Below are positions 33,039 to 41,517 of a stretch of DNA of 64,000 nucleotides, piece by piece. How positions within the stretch are numbered: position 1 is the first letter of the stretch; the number at the start of each line of letters is the position of its first letter. The position numbers were made by a program, and so were the translations under genes. The stretch spans positions 3,138,501 to 3,202,500 of the forward strand of contig NZ_JAHBAG010000001.1 of assembly GCF_020510445.1 (NCBI RefSeq), written 5' to 3'. The notes beneath the pieces were generated by a model, which saw only the letters and a list, made by a program, of their open reading frames with translations, did no database searches and was not told where the DNA came from. The stretch is from Hydrogenophaga taeniospiralis. Lineage in GTDB: Bacteria; Pseudomonadota; Gammaproteobacteria; Burkholderiales; Burkholderiaceae_C.

Positions 33039-34646
33039 CTACACGCCACCCATGGGCCGCACCCGCGCCGCCAGCCGGCTGGCACTCAGCGCTTCGGTGC
33101 GGTGGCCAGGCGGTGCATCTTCGGTGCTCCAGTGATCGGCCAGCCAGCCATGCTGGAACACCGAGCCGGCCACCAGGTCCAGCCGGTGACGCTCTGTGAC
33201 GCCTGGCAATGCCACAGCGCGGCCGATCATGCCGGCGAGCACGTCGCCGGTGCCGGCTGTGGCTAGCGCTGCGTTGCCGGTGGGATTGATTCGTGGGATC
33301 TGGCCGGGTGCGACGATCAACGTGCCCGAGCCCTTGAGCACGCACACCACACCAAAACGCTCGCTCAGGGTGCGTGCGGCCAGCAGGCGGTCGGCCATCA
33401 CGGTGGCTGTGTCGCTGCCCAGCAGGCGAGCCGCTTCGAGTGGGTGTGGCGTGATCACCGTGAACCAGCCGCGCGCGCTGCGTTGGCGCAACAGGGTTTG
33501 CAGGGCGCTGTCCGCGGCCACGGCGTTCAGGGCGTCGGCATCGAGCACCAGGCGCGGCGCGCGGGACAGCACCCTCGGCAGCACCCTGGCCACCGCAGAA
33601 CCGCCGCCGCAACCACAGACCACGCCCGCGGTTTTGAGCAACTTGGATTCCAGCAAAGGGTCGATTTGCCGGAACATCAGCTCCGGGCATACCGGGTCCC
33701 ACCGGACGTTGCTGACCGAGGAGGGGGCTTCGAGCAAGCCGACGAAAACCCGTCCCGCACCAGCGTGCAACGCCGCACGGGCGGCCAGCAGGGCAGCGCC
33801 GGTCATGCCCGCGCCATCCGCTGCCATGTCCTGCCCGCCGATGACCAGCACGTCGCCAAAACTGCCTTTGTGGCTGGCGTGTGGCGGTTGTGATGCCGCG
33901 ACGCCGCAGCCACTGTGGCCCGACAGCCAGACGGACACCGGTACGTCGGGTTCCGGGTTGATGCCCAGATCGTCGAACCAGACCACTCCGGCCGCGTCTC
34001 GCCCCTGGGCGGTAAAGAGGCCGGGCTTGACCGTGAGCAGCGTCAGCGTGTGGCGCGGGCCATGGGGTGTGGTGCCGCGGGTTGGCTGGGTGAGCGTGGA
34101 CATGTCCACCCATTGCCCTGTGTCGGCATTGAGTCCGCTCGGAACGTCAACACACAGGACCGGCGTCGTCGAGGTCTGCAGTTGCTCCATCCATCGGGCC
34201 ATCGTCCCTTGCGGCGCACGGGTGGCGCCAATGCCGAGCAAGGCGTCGATGGCGAGGTCCCACGACGCGGGTGGTTCGGCGCAGAAACGCAGGCCGGCGG
34301 CGCGCGCCTGATTCAAAGCATTGCGGGCATCGGCGGGCAGGCGGCTTTCATCGGCCGGGTCCCCGAGAAAGTGGGTGACACATACCTCGGCACCACCGTT
34401 GGCCTGGGCCCAGCGGTGCAGGTGGGTCGCCGCGATCAGGCCGTCGCCGCCGTTGTTACCGGGACCGCAGGCGACCCAGATGCTGCGCGCGTGGGGTCGC
34501 AGTGCCTGGGCCAGGCGCGCCACCGCGAGGCCGGCACGGGCCATCAGCGTGTGGGGGGGTAGGGCACTGGCCGCCGCCCGCTCCATCTGGCGGGTGGCCT
34601 CAACGCTGTACAGCGCCTGCGCTTGGGTGTGATCGATCTGACGCAT
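33039..34646 (-). CDS. nnr: Bifunctional NAD(P)H-hydrate repair enzyme (epimerase + ADP-dependent dehydratase)
   Basis: A 535-residue fusion. The N-terminal YjeF_N domain (about 1-220) carries VACGPGNNGGDGLIAATHL; it epimerises R- to S-NAD(P)HX. The C-terminal ribokinase-like domain (about 240-535) carries VVCGCGGGSAVARV, ITPHPLEAARLLG and the anion-hole motif AGTGDVLAGMIGRA; it dehydrates S-NAD(P)HX using ADP. This fused form is common in proteobacteria. It is preceded by a 24-codon ORF with the better ribosome binding site (34664-34738) and a candidate promoter, so translation of nnr may depend on that ORF. Confidence 0.95.
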   Translation of the reverse strand: MRQIDHTQAQALYSVEATRQMERAAASALPPHTLMARAGLAVARLAQALRPHARSIWVACGPGNNGGDGLIAATHLHRWAQANGGAEVCVTHFLGDPADESRLPADARNALNQARAAGLRFCAEPPASWDLAIDALLGIGATRAPQGTMARWMEQLQTSTTPVLCVDVPSGLNADTGQWVDMSTLTQPTRGTTPHGPRHTLTLLTVKPGLFTAQGRDAAGVVWFDDLGINPEPDVPVSVWLSGHSGCGVAASQPPHASHKGSFGDVLVIGGQDMAADGAGMTGAALLAARAALHAGAGRVFVGLLEAPSSVSNVRWDPVCPELMFRQIDPLLESKLLKTAGVVCGCGGGSAVARVLPRVLSRAPRLVLDADALNAVAADSALQTLLRQRSARGWFTVITPHPLEAARLLGSDTATVMADRLLAARTLSERFGVVCVLKGSGTLIVAPGQIPRINPTGNAALATAGTGDVLAGMIGRAVALPGVTERHRLDLVAGSVFQHGWLADHWSTEDAPPGHRTEALSASRLAARVRPMGGV

Positions 34647-34663
34647 CGCCCCGCAACAGTCGT

Positions 34664-34738
34664 TCAGGCCGCGGCCTGGGCCTTGCCGGTGCCCAGCAGC
34701 TTTTCGTCGGGCTCATCGAGGAAACTGAACATGTCCAT
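34664..34738 (-). CDS. Tiny ORF (24 aa) ahead of nnr
   Basis: Reads MDMFSFLDEPDEKLLGTGKA followed by QAAA and a TGA. The ATG at 34738 has AGGAG with eight-base spacing, one of the best ribosome binding sites in this part of the window, and a candidate sigma-70 promoter (34778-34806) gives it a leader of about 33 bases. Its stop is 17 bases before the nnr ATG, which itself has only a weak site. The peptide is acidic in the middle, has no membrane segment, no cysteine and no aromatic cluster besides two Phe. I do not recognise it. It could be a leader ORF that couples translation into nnr, a genuine small protein, or a precursor peptide. Confidence 0.5.
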   Translation of the reverse strand: MDMFSFLDEPDEKLLGTGKAQAAA

Positions 34739-34777
34739 GGTGGTGCTCCTGGAGAGATGGGGGAAAAGCCAGCAGGC

Positions 34778-34806
34778 ATCCTGCGGGTCCGTGCGCCAAC
34801 CGTCAA
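34778..34806 (-). promoter_or_regulatory. Candidate promoter of the tiny ORF-nnr transcript
   Basis: On the minus strand TTGACG (34806-34801) matches five of six -35 bases; CAGGAT (34783-34778) follows after exactly 17 bases and matches three of six -10 bases. The expected start is near 34771, about 33 bases before the tiny ORF. Confidence 0.45.
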
Positions 34807-34941
34807 GTCCACCGCATGGCGACCGCCGGCCTTGGCGCATGGCACCTGCCCACGCCTGCGCTGACGGTGAGCCTGTTGATGGCATTTCAACACGGTCGCG
34901 CGGCAGTCCGGCAACCCGGCACCGGGCGATCACATCGGTGG

Positions 34942-36228
34942 TCAGAGGTCAAAGCGCTGCGGCGAGTACGTGCTCAAGTCGATGTCGGGCGAGCCGCCCC
35001 GGATGGCGTCGGCCAGCGCTCGTGCGCTGCCGCAGGCCGTGGTCCATCCGCTGTCGCCATGGCCCAGGTTCAACCACAGGCCCGGCAACCGGCTCGCACC
35101 CAACACCGGCGGGCCGTCCGGTAGCATGGCGTGGGCGCCTTGCCACTCCAGCACGCTGTCTTGCTGACCTCCCATCCGGGCGGCACCGGGGAACCAGTCA
35201 GCGAGCACCTGGTACAGGCGGCGCAGTTCCGTGGCCGATTTCAGCCCGGGGCGGCCACCCAGGCGGGCGCCGCCGGCCACCCGCACCCGCTGTCCGAGCC
35301 GCGTGATCGAAACACCGTGCCGCGCGTCCAGCACGCCGGACAGTGGTGCGTCCATGGGCTCCCGAATGGCGGCACTGATGGAGTGCCCATACACCGGCTG
35401 CAGGGGAATCCGCAGCCCCAGCGGGCGCAGCAGTTCGGCGCTGGCGGCGCCGGCACAGAGAACCGCTGCGTCAAAGCGTTCGCTGGATGGCGCCTCCGAT
35501 GGGCTGGCGCTGTCGACGGGCGCGTGGGTCAGGGTGACGCCACCGTCCACATCGATGCGCTCGACGCGGGTGCCAAACGCAAAGCGGCAGTTGAGCGACT
35601 GCGCCTGTGCTTTGATCAGCAAGGTGAACTGGCGGCAGTTCGCCACGGCGTCTCCGAACAGCTCGATTCCGGCGTGCAGCGGGGTGTCTGGGTTCAGCGC
35701 GGGTTCGAGCAAACGGGTGTCCTGGCCGGACAACTCCCGCACTTCCACGCCAAGTGTCCGCATGAGCTGTAACGCCCCCTGCATCTGTTCAGCCTCCTGC
35801 GGGGTGCGCCACAACGCGAGCAACCCCTGGCTGCGGTCGTAGTCCAGCTGCATCGCGGTGCTGAGGGCCTGCAGCCGCTGGTGGCTGTAGCTCGCGAGTC
35901 GGTGCACGTGTTCCAGGTGGCCGACCTGCGCACCAGGCTGGCCCGCGCGCTGCCATTGCCACAGCCACGGCCATTCGCCTGTGCGCGGAAGACGCTCCAG
36001 TTTCAGGCCCGATCCCGCGGCCGCCCAGGGCGTCAAGGACCGCCACCCACGTCGATGGCCCGCCAGGGCCAGGATCCAGCCCGGGTGAATCAGTGTGCCG
36101 TTGGCAAAGCTGGCCTCTTCGGCCACGGTGTGCCGACGCTCAAACACCGTGACTTCGTGGCCATCGAGTGCCAGCTCGTAGGCTGTGGTGGTGCCAACGA
36201 CGCCGGCCCCGATGATCGCGAGCTTCAT
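34942..36228 (-). CDS. FAD-dependent D-amino-acid dehydrogenase-like oxidoreductase (DadA family)
   Basis: A 428-residue flavoprotein. The FAD dinucleotide-binding motif is IIGAGVVGTTTAYELALDGHEVTVFER at residues 4-30 (positions, core GxGxxG); FANGTLIHPGW and the QPVYGHSISA and LWLNLGHGDSGWT segments match DadA and related amine oxidases. It would oxidise a D-amino acid or related amine at the inner membrane with a quinone acceptor. The start at 36228 follows GGAGG; an upstream in-frame ATG would add 41 unneeded residues. No alanine racemase gene is adjacent. A minus-strand terminator lies in the 5' region about 95 bases upstream. Confidence 0.9.
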   Translation of the reverse strand: MKLAIIGAGVVGTTTAYELALDGHEVTVFERRHTVAEEASFANGTLIHPGWILALAGHRRGWRSLTPWAAAGSGLKLERLPRTGEWPWLWQWQRAGQPGAQVGHLEHVHRLASYSHQRLQALSTAMQLDYDRSQGLLALWRTPQEAEQMQGALQLMRTLGVEVRELSGQDTRLLEPALNPDTPLHAGIELFGDAVANCRQFTLLIKAQAQSLNCRFAFGTRVERIDVDGGVTLTHAPVDSASPSEAPSSERFDAAVLCAGAASAELLRPLGLRIPLQPVYGHSISAAIREPMDAPLSGVLDARHGVSITRLGQRVRVAGGARLGGRPGLKSATELRRLYQVLADWFPGAARMGGQQDSVLEWQGAHAMLPDGPPVLGASRLPGLWLNLGHGDSGWTTACGSARALADAIRGGSPDIDLSTYSPQRFDL

Positions 36229-36320
36229 GGCAGCCTCCGGCTTGGATCTGTCCGCCGGGCGGACGGCTGGTTCAGCAGGGCTTGCACGGGGGAACGCGGG
36301 GGAGGCATGGGGTTGGGCAC

Positions 36321-36344
36321 AAAAAACTCCCGGCTGTGCGGGAG
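36321..36344 (-). terminator. Intrinsic terminator upstream of the dadA-like gene
   Basis: On the minus strand CTCCCG (36344-36339) pairs with CGGGAG (36332-36327) around a six-base loop and is followed at once by six T (36326-36321). It reads only leftwards. There is no minus-strand gene between it and rpsB, so it is either a leader attenuator of the dadA-like gene or the end of a short unannotated RNA. Confidence 0.7.
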
Positions 36345-36392
36345 CGGGCACAACCGGACGGGCTTGGAGGAATGGGTCGGTGTCGGTCCGGC

Positions 36393-36401
36393 TGCTATAA
36401 T
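36393..36401 (+). promoter_or_regulatory. Extended -10 promoter of the rpsB operon
   Basis: TGC followed by TATAAT at 36396-36401 is a perfect -10 with the TGn extension. The -35 region (around 36373-36378, TGGGTC) is poor, as allowed for extended -10 promoters. Transcription is expected to start near 36408. Confidence 0.75.
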
Positions 36402-36406
36402 TGACA

Positions 36407-36459
36407 GGCTTTGCTACCCCATGGGTCTGAATATCCTTTCAGGCCCATGCAGCGAAGCC
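36407..36459 (+). ncRNA. Structured 5' leader of the rpsB mRNA (candidate S2-type leader)
   Basis: An outer stem GGCTTTGCT (36407-36415) / AGCGAAGCC (36451-36459) encloses an inner stem CATGGGTCTGA (36420-36430) / TCAGGCCCATG (36439-36449) with an eight-base loop; each stem has one G-U pair. The expected start point falls on the first bases of the outer stem. S2 represses its own mRNA in other bacteria, so this is a candidate binding structure; the 113 bases up to the rpsB ATG include no further obvious structure. Confidence 0.65.
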
Positions 36460-36572
36460 AATCGCAAACCAGCCCAACCGGGTGTTGCCGAGGGATGTGG
36501 CGGTGCATGATGCGCCGCACAACCCAGGTGATCAGGGCTGGATTTTAGTCTCAACCTCTGGAAAGAAATCTC

Positions 36573-37328
36573 ATGTCTATCTCCATGCGCGAAATGCTGG
36601 AAGCGGGTGTCCATTTCGGTCACCAAACCCGTTTCTGGAACCCCAAGATGGCTCCGTACATCTTCGGTCACCGCAACAAGATCCACATCGTCAACCTCGA
36701 AAAGACGCTGCCCCTGTTCGAAGAGGCCGCCAAGTTCGTGCGCCAGCTCTCCGCCAACCGCGGCACCATCCTGATGGTGGGCACCAAGCGCCAGTCGCGT
36801 GACATCGTGGCCCAGGAAGCCCGCCGCGCCGGCGTGCCCTTCGTGGACCAGCGTTGGCTCGGTGGCATGCTGACCAACTTCAAGACCGTCAAGACGTCCA
36901 TCAAGCGCCTCAAGGACATGCAGGCCCAGAAGGAAGCCGGTCTGGACAGCATGTCCAAGAAAGAGCAGCTGACCTTCTCTCGCGAAATGGAAAAGCTGGA
37001 AAAGGACATCGGCGGCATCCAGGACATGGCCGCGCTGCCCGACGCCATCTTCGTGATCGACGTGGGTTTCCACAAGATCGCGGTGCTCGAAGCCCAGAAG
37101 CTGGGCATTCCGCTGGTGGGCGTGGTCGATACCAACCACTCGCCCGTGGGCATTGACTATGTCATCCCCGGCAACGACGACTCCGCTCGCGCCGTGGCCC
37201 TGTATGCCCGTGGCATCGCGGATGCGATCCTCGAAGGCCGCAACAACGCCGTGAACGACGTTGTCAAGGCCGTGGCTGCCGAAGGCAGCGACGAATTCGT
37301 CGAAGTCAAGGACAGCGCAGCCGCCTGA
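36573..37328 (+). CDS. rpsB: 30S ribosomal protein S2
   Basis: A 251-residue S2 protein: [20 protein letters not shown] at the N-terminus, [17 protein letters not shown] segment, [16 protein letters not shown] and [19 protein letters not shown] are all diagnostic. S2 binds at the neck of the small subunit together with S1. The gene heads the long operon-like series up to 51.9 kb. AAAGAAAT rather than a classical site precedes the ATG at 36573, but the start is unambiguous. An attenuator-like hairpin lies between it and tsf. Confidence 0.98.
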   Translation: MSISMREMLEAGVHFGHQTRFWNPKMAPYIFGHRNKIHIVNLEKTLPLFEEAAKFVRQLSANRGTILMVGTKRQSRDIVAQEARRAGVPFVDQRWLGGMLTNFKTVKTSIKRLKDMQAQKEAGLDSMSKKEQLTFSREMEKLEKDIGGIQDMAALPDAIFVIDVGFHKIAVLEAQKLGIPLVGVVDTNHSPVGIDYVIPGNDDSARAVALYARGIADAILEGRNNAVNDVVKAVAAEGSDEFVEVKDSAAA

Positions 37329-37344
37329 TTGCTGCCCTTGCGCG

Positions 37345-37371
37345 AAAGAGGGGCTCGCGTGGCCCCTTTTT
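37345..37371 (+). terminator. Attenuator-like terminator between rpsB and tsf
   Basis: AAAGAGGGGC (37345-37354) pairs with GCCCCTTTTT (37362-37371), ten pairs with one G-U, and the second arm ends in the T-run. It lies 17 bases after the rpsB stop. In E. coli a leaky terminator separates rpsB and tsf, and the same function is likely here. Confidence 0.75.
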
Positions 37372-37444
37372 CGCACGCGAAAACCGATCAATTGACTAGT
37401 CCGCTCACGTCCTGCGGGGTGCAGCGGTCAACGGAGAACTGAAA

Positions 37445-38362
37445 ATGGCAATTACTGCAAGCATGGTGGCCGAACTGCGCGCCAAGACCGACGCCCCCAT
37501 GATGGAATGCAAAAAGGCGCTGACCGAAGCCGATGGCGACATGGCCAAGGCCGAAGAACTGCTGCGCGTCAAGCTGGGCACCAAAGCCGGCAAGGCCGCA
37601 TCGCGCGTGACCGCCGAAGGCGTGGTCGCGAGCTTCATCGACGGCACCACCGGTGGCCTGATCGAAGTCAACTGCGAAACCGACTTCGTGACCAAGAACG
37701 ACAGCTTCCTGGCCATGGCCAATGCCGCAGCCAAGCTGGTGGCTGAGCACAACCCGGCCGACGTCGCCGCCCTGGGCGCGCTGCCCTACAGCCAGGACAG
37801 CTTCGGCCCCACGCTCGAAGACGTGCGCAAGGGTCTGATTGGCAAGATCGGCGAGAACATGAGCTTCCGCCGTTTCAAGCACTACAGTGGCGCGGCCAGG
37901 CTGGTGAGCTACCTGCACGGCACCCGCATCGGTGTGGTGGTGGAGTTTGACGGCGAGGAAACCCCCGCCAAGGACACCGCCATGCACATCGCTGCCATGA
38001 AGCCTGTTGCGCTGACCAGCGCCGACGTGCCGGCCGAGCTGATCGAGCGCGAGCGCTCGGTGGCGACCGCCAAGGCCGACGAGGACCGCAAGGTCGCCGA
38101 GGCCGCAGGCAAGCCGGTGCAGTCCGCCGAAATCGTGACCAAACGCATCGAAGGTGGCGTGCAGAAGTACCTCAAGGAAGTGTCGCTGTTCAACCAGCCC
38201 TTCGTGAAGAACGACAAGCAGACCGTCGAGCAGATGCTCAAGGCCGCCGGAACCACCGTCAAGGGCTTCACGCTCTACGTGGTGGGCGAAGGCATCGAGA
38301 AGAAGGTCGACGACTTCGCGGCCGAAGTGGCGGCCCAGGTCGCAGCAGCCAAGGGCGCCTGA
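37445..38362 (+). CDS. tsf: Elongation factor Ts
   Basis: A 305-residue EF-Ts. The N-terminal UBA-like module reads [20 protein letters not shown] with the [10 protein letters not shown] helix; the core has the TDFVTKND segment, which contacts EF-Tu, and the C-terminal coiled-coil/dimerisation parts ([17 protein letters not shown]). It is the nucleotide exchange factor of EF-Tu. Length is slightly above the E. coli protein. The start at 37445 is preceded by GGAG. A 12-bp terminator hairpin follows 38 bases after the stop. Confidence 0.98.
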   Translation: MAITASMVAELRAKTDAPMMECKKALTEADGDMAKAEELLRVKLGTKAGKAASRVTAEGVVASFIDGTTGGLIEVNCETDFVTKNDSFLAMANAAAKLVAEHNPADVAALGALPYSQDSFGPTLEDVRKGLIGKIGENMSFRRFKHYSGAARLVSYLHGTRIGVVVEFDGEETPAKDTAMHIAAMKPVALTSADVPAELIERERSVATAKADEDRKVAEAAGKPVQSAEIVTKRIEGGVQKYLKEVSLFNQPFVKNDKQTVEQMLKAAGTTVKGFTLYVVGEGIEKKVDDFAAEVAAQVAAAKGA

Positions 38363-38400
38363 TCCGTCGCTGGACGATTGGCCAGCCCCTTTGCTGAGTG

Positions 38401-38428
38401 AGACAACGGGCCGTGAGGCCCGTTGTCT
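38401..38428 (+). terminator. Intrinsic terminator between tsf and pyrH
   Basis: AGACAACGGGCC (38401-38412) and GGCCCGTTGTCT (38417-38428) form a perfect 12-bp stem with a GTGA tetraloop. The following TGTGG is not a long T-run, so read-through is likely. A weak promoter-like TACACT at 38494-38499 lies before pyrH. Confidence 0.75.
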
Positions 38429-38544
38429 TGTGGGGTGCCGTTTTTTCGATCGCATGCGGGGCCGCTGCCCTGCATAGGCTGGTCGCTGCTCGCTACACTT
38501 GCGGGTTGAGTTTTTCGCTGATTCATTTCCAGAAAGTTGTCCCC

Positions 38545-39255
38545 ATGCCAGCCTACAAACGGATCCTGCTGAAATTGTCGGGCGAAGCCCTGATGGGCGA
38601 CGATGCTTTTGGCATCAACCGGGCGACGATCGTTCGCATGGTGGAAGAAATTGCCGAGGTGACGCGCCTGGGCGTGGAGGTGGCCATCGTCATCGGTGGT
38701 GGCAACATCTTTCGCGGCGTGGCGGGTGGCTCGGTCGGCATGGACCGAGCCACCGCCGACTACATGGGCATGCTGGCCACGGTCATGAATTCGCTGGCCC
38801 TGGCCGACACGATGGAAAAGGCGGGTCTGGTGGCACGGGTGATGTCGGCCATCGCGATCGAGCAGGTGGTCGAGCCCTATGTGCGTCCCAAGGCCCTGCA
38901 GTACCTGGAGGAGGGCAAGGTCGTGGTGTTCGCCGCCGGCACCGGTAACCCGTTCTTCACCACCGACACCGCAGCCGCCCTGCGTGGCGCGGAAATCGGC
39001 GCCGAGATCGTGCTCAAGGCCACCAAGGTCGATGGCGTCTACAGCGCCGACCCCAATAAGGACCCGTCGGCCACCCGCTACACGACCATTTCGTTTGACG
39101 AAGCCATGGCGAAAAACCTGCAGGTGATGGACGCCACGGCGTTCGCCCTGTGCCGCGACCAGAAACTGCCCGTCAAGGTGTTCTCGATCTTCAAGCCGGG
39201 CGCCCTGCGCAATGTGGTGCTGGGCGGGGACGAGGGCACCCTGGTTCACGTCTGA
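38545..39255 (+). CDS. pyrH: Uridylate kinase
   Basis: A 236-residue bacterial UMP kinase of the amino-acid-kinase fold. Typical segments: [53 protein letters not shown] and [16 protein letters not shown], with the C-terminal [14 protein letters not shown]. It converts UMP to UDP as a hexamer, feeding pyrimidine nucleotide and, through UDP sugars, envelope synthesis. carA/carB of the same pathway are at 52-57 kb. The start at 38545 ([15 protein letters not shown]) is the family start; the frame stays open 49 codons upstream without support. Confidence 0.97.
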   Translation: MPAYKRILLKLSGEALMGDDAFGINRATIVRMVEEIAEVTRLGVEVAIVIGGGNIFRGVAGGSVGMDRATADYMGMLATVMNSLALADTMEKAGLVARVMSAIAIEQVVEPYVRPKALQYLEEGKVVVFAAGTGNPFFTTDTAAALRGAEIGAEIVLKATKVDGVYSADPNKDPSATRYTTISFDEAMAKNLQVMDATAFALCRDQKLPVKVFSIFKPGALRNVVLGGDEGTLVHV

Positions 39256-39297
39256 CGCAAGCCGAAACACCGAACACTGTCGATTGGAGGAGCATTC

Positions 39298-39858
39298 ATG
39301 AGCATCGCTGAAGTCCGTCAAACCGCTGAGCACAAGATGCAGCAGTCGGTGGAGTCGTTCAAGGGCAACCTGGCCAAAGTGCGGACCGGGCGGCCCAATC
39401 CACAATTGCTCGACACGGTGCATGTGGACTACTACGGTTCCATGTTGCCGTTGTCGCAGGTGGCCAACCTGACGCTGCTCGATGCGCGCACCATTGGCGT
39501 GGCGCCGTGGGAAAAAGGCATGGGCGCCAAGATCGAGAAGGCGATTCGCGAATCCGATCTCGGCCTCAACCCGGCGAGCCAGGGCGACCTGATCCGTGTG
39601 CCCATGCCCCCCATGACCGAGGAGCGCCGCCGGGAGCTCACCAAGGTGGTGCGTGGTGAAGGCGAGGCGGCCAAGATCGCCATCCGCAATTTGCGCCGCG
39701 ATGCCAACGACGCGGTGAAAAAACTGCTCAAGGACAAGCTGGTTTCTGAAGACGATGACCGCCGTTCGCAAGAGGACATCCAGAAGCTGACCGATCGCAT
39801 GATCTCGGAAGTCGACCGTCTGGTCACCTCCAAAGAACAGGACATCATGGCGGTCTGA
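39298..39858 (+). CDS. frr: Ribosome recycling factor
   Basis: A 186-residue RRF, full length. Motifs: [73 protein letters not shown] and [14 protein letters not shown]. It splits post-termination ribosomes together with EF-G. The ATG at 39298 has GGAGGAG seven bases ahead, the best ribosome binding site of this operon. It lies 42 bases after pyrH. Confidence 0.98.
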   Translation: MSIAEVRQTAEHKMQQSVESFKGNLAKVRTGRPNPQLLDTVHVDYYGSMLPLSQVANLTLLDARTIGVAPWEKGMGAKIEKAIRESDLGLNPASQGDLIRVPMPPMTEERRRELTKVVRGEGEAAKIAIRNLRRDANDAVKKLLKDKLVSEDDDRRSQEDIQKLTDRMISEVDRLVTSKEQDIMAV

Positions 39859-39913
39859 GGCGTCCAGCCTCTCACCTCCTGCCTTGTCCCATGGCCTCCT
39901 TTCCAACACCCTG

Positions 39914-40687
39914 ATGGCAGACGCTCCCGTCCCCGAGTTCTCAACGCCCGCCGGTGTGCCGCGCCACGTGGCCATCGTGATGGACGGCAATGGTCGCTGG
40001 GCCCAAAAGCGCCATCTGCCGCGTGTCGCTGGGCACAAGCAGGGTGTGGACGCCTTGCGAGGTACGGTGCGGGCCTGCCTGGACAGGGGCATCCCCGTGC
40101 TCACGGTGTTTGCCTTTTCCTCGGAAAACTGGAACCGGCCGGTGGAGGAGGTGTCCAGCCTCATGGAGCTGCTGGCCCTGGCCTTGTCGCGCGAGGTGCC
40201 AAAGCTCAGCGAAAGCGGTGTGCGTCTGTTTTTCCCGGGTGATCGCACGGGTCTTTCCAAGCGGGTGGTGCAAGGCTTGCAAGCCGCCGAAGACAAGACG
40301 GCGCAGAACCAGCGGCTGGTGCTCAACGTCTGTTTCAACTACGGTGGGCGCTGGGACATCGCGCAGGCCGCACGCCGGCTGGTGGCCGCTGGCCGGGAAA
40401 TCACCGAGCAAAGCCTGGCCGAAAACACCGCGCTGGCCCATGTGGGTGACCCGGACCTGATGATTCGCACCGGTGGGGAGATGCGCATCAGCAACTTCCT
40501 GCTGTGGCAGGCGGCCTACACCGAGCTGTTTTTCACCCCATGCCTCTGGCCCGACTTCGATGATGCGGAGCTGGATCGGGCACTGGCAGATTTCGCCAGC
40601 CGAGAACGGCGCTTTGGCAAAACGTCTGGACAGTTGGAAAAGCCCGTGCCCGGTGCCGCTTCGGTGGGCGGGTTGCACCATGCTTAA
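39914..40687 (+). CDS. uppS: Isoprenyl transferase (undecaprenyl diphosphate synthase)
   Basis: A 257-residue cis-prenyltransferase: HVAIVMDGNGRWAQKRHLPR with the catalytic Asp, GHKQGVDALRG, FAFSSENWNRP, NVCFNYGGRWDI and PDLMIRTGGEMRISNFLLWQ with PCLWPDFD near the C-terminus. It adds eight isopentenyl units to farnesyl diphosphate for the undecaprenyl carrier of cell-wall and O-antigen synthesis. The last eight bases overlap the cdsA start, so the two are coupled. The start at 39914 is chosen over an upstream in-frame ATG at 39884 because the conserved region begins soon after. Confidence 0.96.
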   Translation: MADAPVPEFSTPAGVPRHVAIVMDGNGRWAQKRHLPRVAGHKQGVDALRGTVRACLDRGIPVLTVFAFSSENWNRPVEEVSSLMELLALALSREVPKLSESGVRLFFPGDRTGLSKRVVQGLQAAEDKTAQNQRLVLNVCFNYGGRWDIAQAARRLVAAGREITEQSLAENTALAHVGDPDLMIRTGGEMRISNFLLWQAAYTELFFTPCLWPDFDDAELDRALADFASRERRFGKTSGQLEKPVPGAASVGGLHHA

Positions 40688-41513
40688 GCAGCGGGTGATC
40701 ACCGCGCTGGTCTTGCTGGCTTTCTTGTTGCCGGCGCTTTTCTATCCGACGATTGAACCCTTTGCCGTGCTGGCCCTGGTGGTGGTTGTGGCAGCGGGCT
40801 GGGAATGGGCACGCCTCAATGGGTGCAGCGAGCGTGCGGCGAAGGCTTTGGGGCTGGGGTTTGGGCTGATCCTCGGATGCGTCTGGATCGCGGGTGGACT
40901 GGAGCTGTCGTGGCGCAGCCTCTGGCTGGCCGCTGCGGTCTGCTGGGTGTTGTTGGCGGTGGTCATGTTGCGACGCGGTGTGCCCGGGTGGAGCGCCTGG
41001 TCGGCGCCCTGGCGCCTGGGGCTTGGCCTGGTGTTGATCGCCTGCGCCTGGCTGGCCCTGGTGCAGGCCCGTATGCTTGGGCTGGGTTTCCTGCTGTCGG
41101 TGCTGACGCTGGTCTGGATGGCCGACATCTCGGCCTATTTTGGTGGCAAGACCTTTGGCCGTCACAAACTGGCGCCCACCGTGAGTCCTGGCAAAAGCTG
41201 GGAAGGGGTGTTCAGTGGCATGGCGGGTGTGTTGCTGTTGGCGCCAGGCTGGCTCTGGATCGATGCCCAAGGGGTCTTTGCGCAGCCCAGTCTGTTCTCC
41301 CGCCTGTGGGCCTGGGGCCCCGTGCTGGCGGTGCTGGGCGGTGTCTTTCTCGTCACCATGAGCGTGGTCGGTGACCTGGTGGAGTCTCTTGTGAAGCGCA
41401 GCGCGGGCATGAAGGATTCGAGCCAGTTGTTGCCCGGGCACGGCGGGGTGTTGGACCGGGTCGATGCGCTGCTGCCTGTGTTGCCGCTGGCCATGATGCT
41501 GGCCACTTTCTGA
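40680..41513 (+). CDS. cdsA: Phosphatidate cytidylyltransferase
   Basis: A 277-residue integral membrane enzyme with about eight helices. The family signature is at the C-terminus: SVVGDLVESLVKRSAGMKDS followed by SQLLPGHGGVLDRVD; DISAYFGGKTFGRHKLAPTVSPGKSWEG is the second conserved part. It makes CDP-diacylglycerol, the branch point of phospholipid synthesis. The start ATG at 40680 overlaps the uppS end by eight bases. dxr begins four bases after its stop. Confidence 0.96.
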   Translation: MLKQRVITALVLLAFLLPALFYPTIEPFAVLALVVVVAAGWEWARLNGCSERAAKALGLGFGLILGCVWIAGGLELSWRSLWLAAAVCWVLLAVVMLRRGVPGWSAWSAPWRLGLGLVLIACAWLALVQARMLGLGFLLSVLTLVWMADISAYFGGKTFGRHKLAPTVSPGKSWEGVFSGMAGVLLLAPGWLWIDAQGVFAQPSLFSRLWAWGPVLAVLGGVFLVTMSVVGDLVESLVKRSAGMKDSSQLLPGHGGVLDRVDALLPVLPLAMMLATF

Positions 41514-41517
41514 AACC

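Noticed and set aside
34741..34941. Possible glycine-type riboswitch between the dadA-like gene and nnr
   Set aside because: CTGGAGAG-like bases caught the eye, but the strand and the second conserved box do not fit, and the stretch reads better as a plain promoter plus leader.
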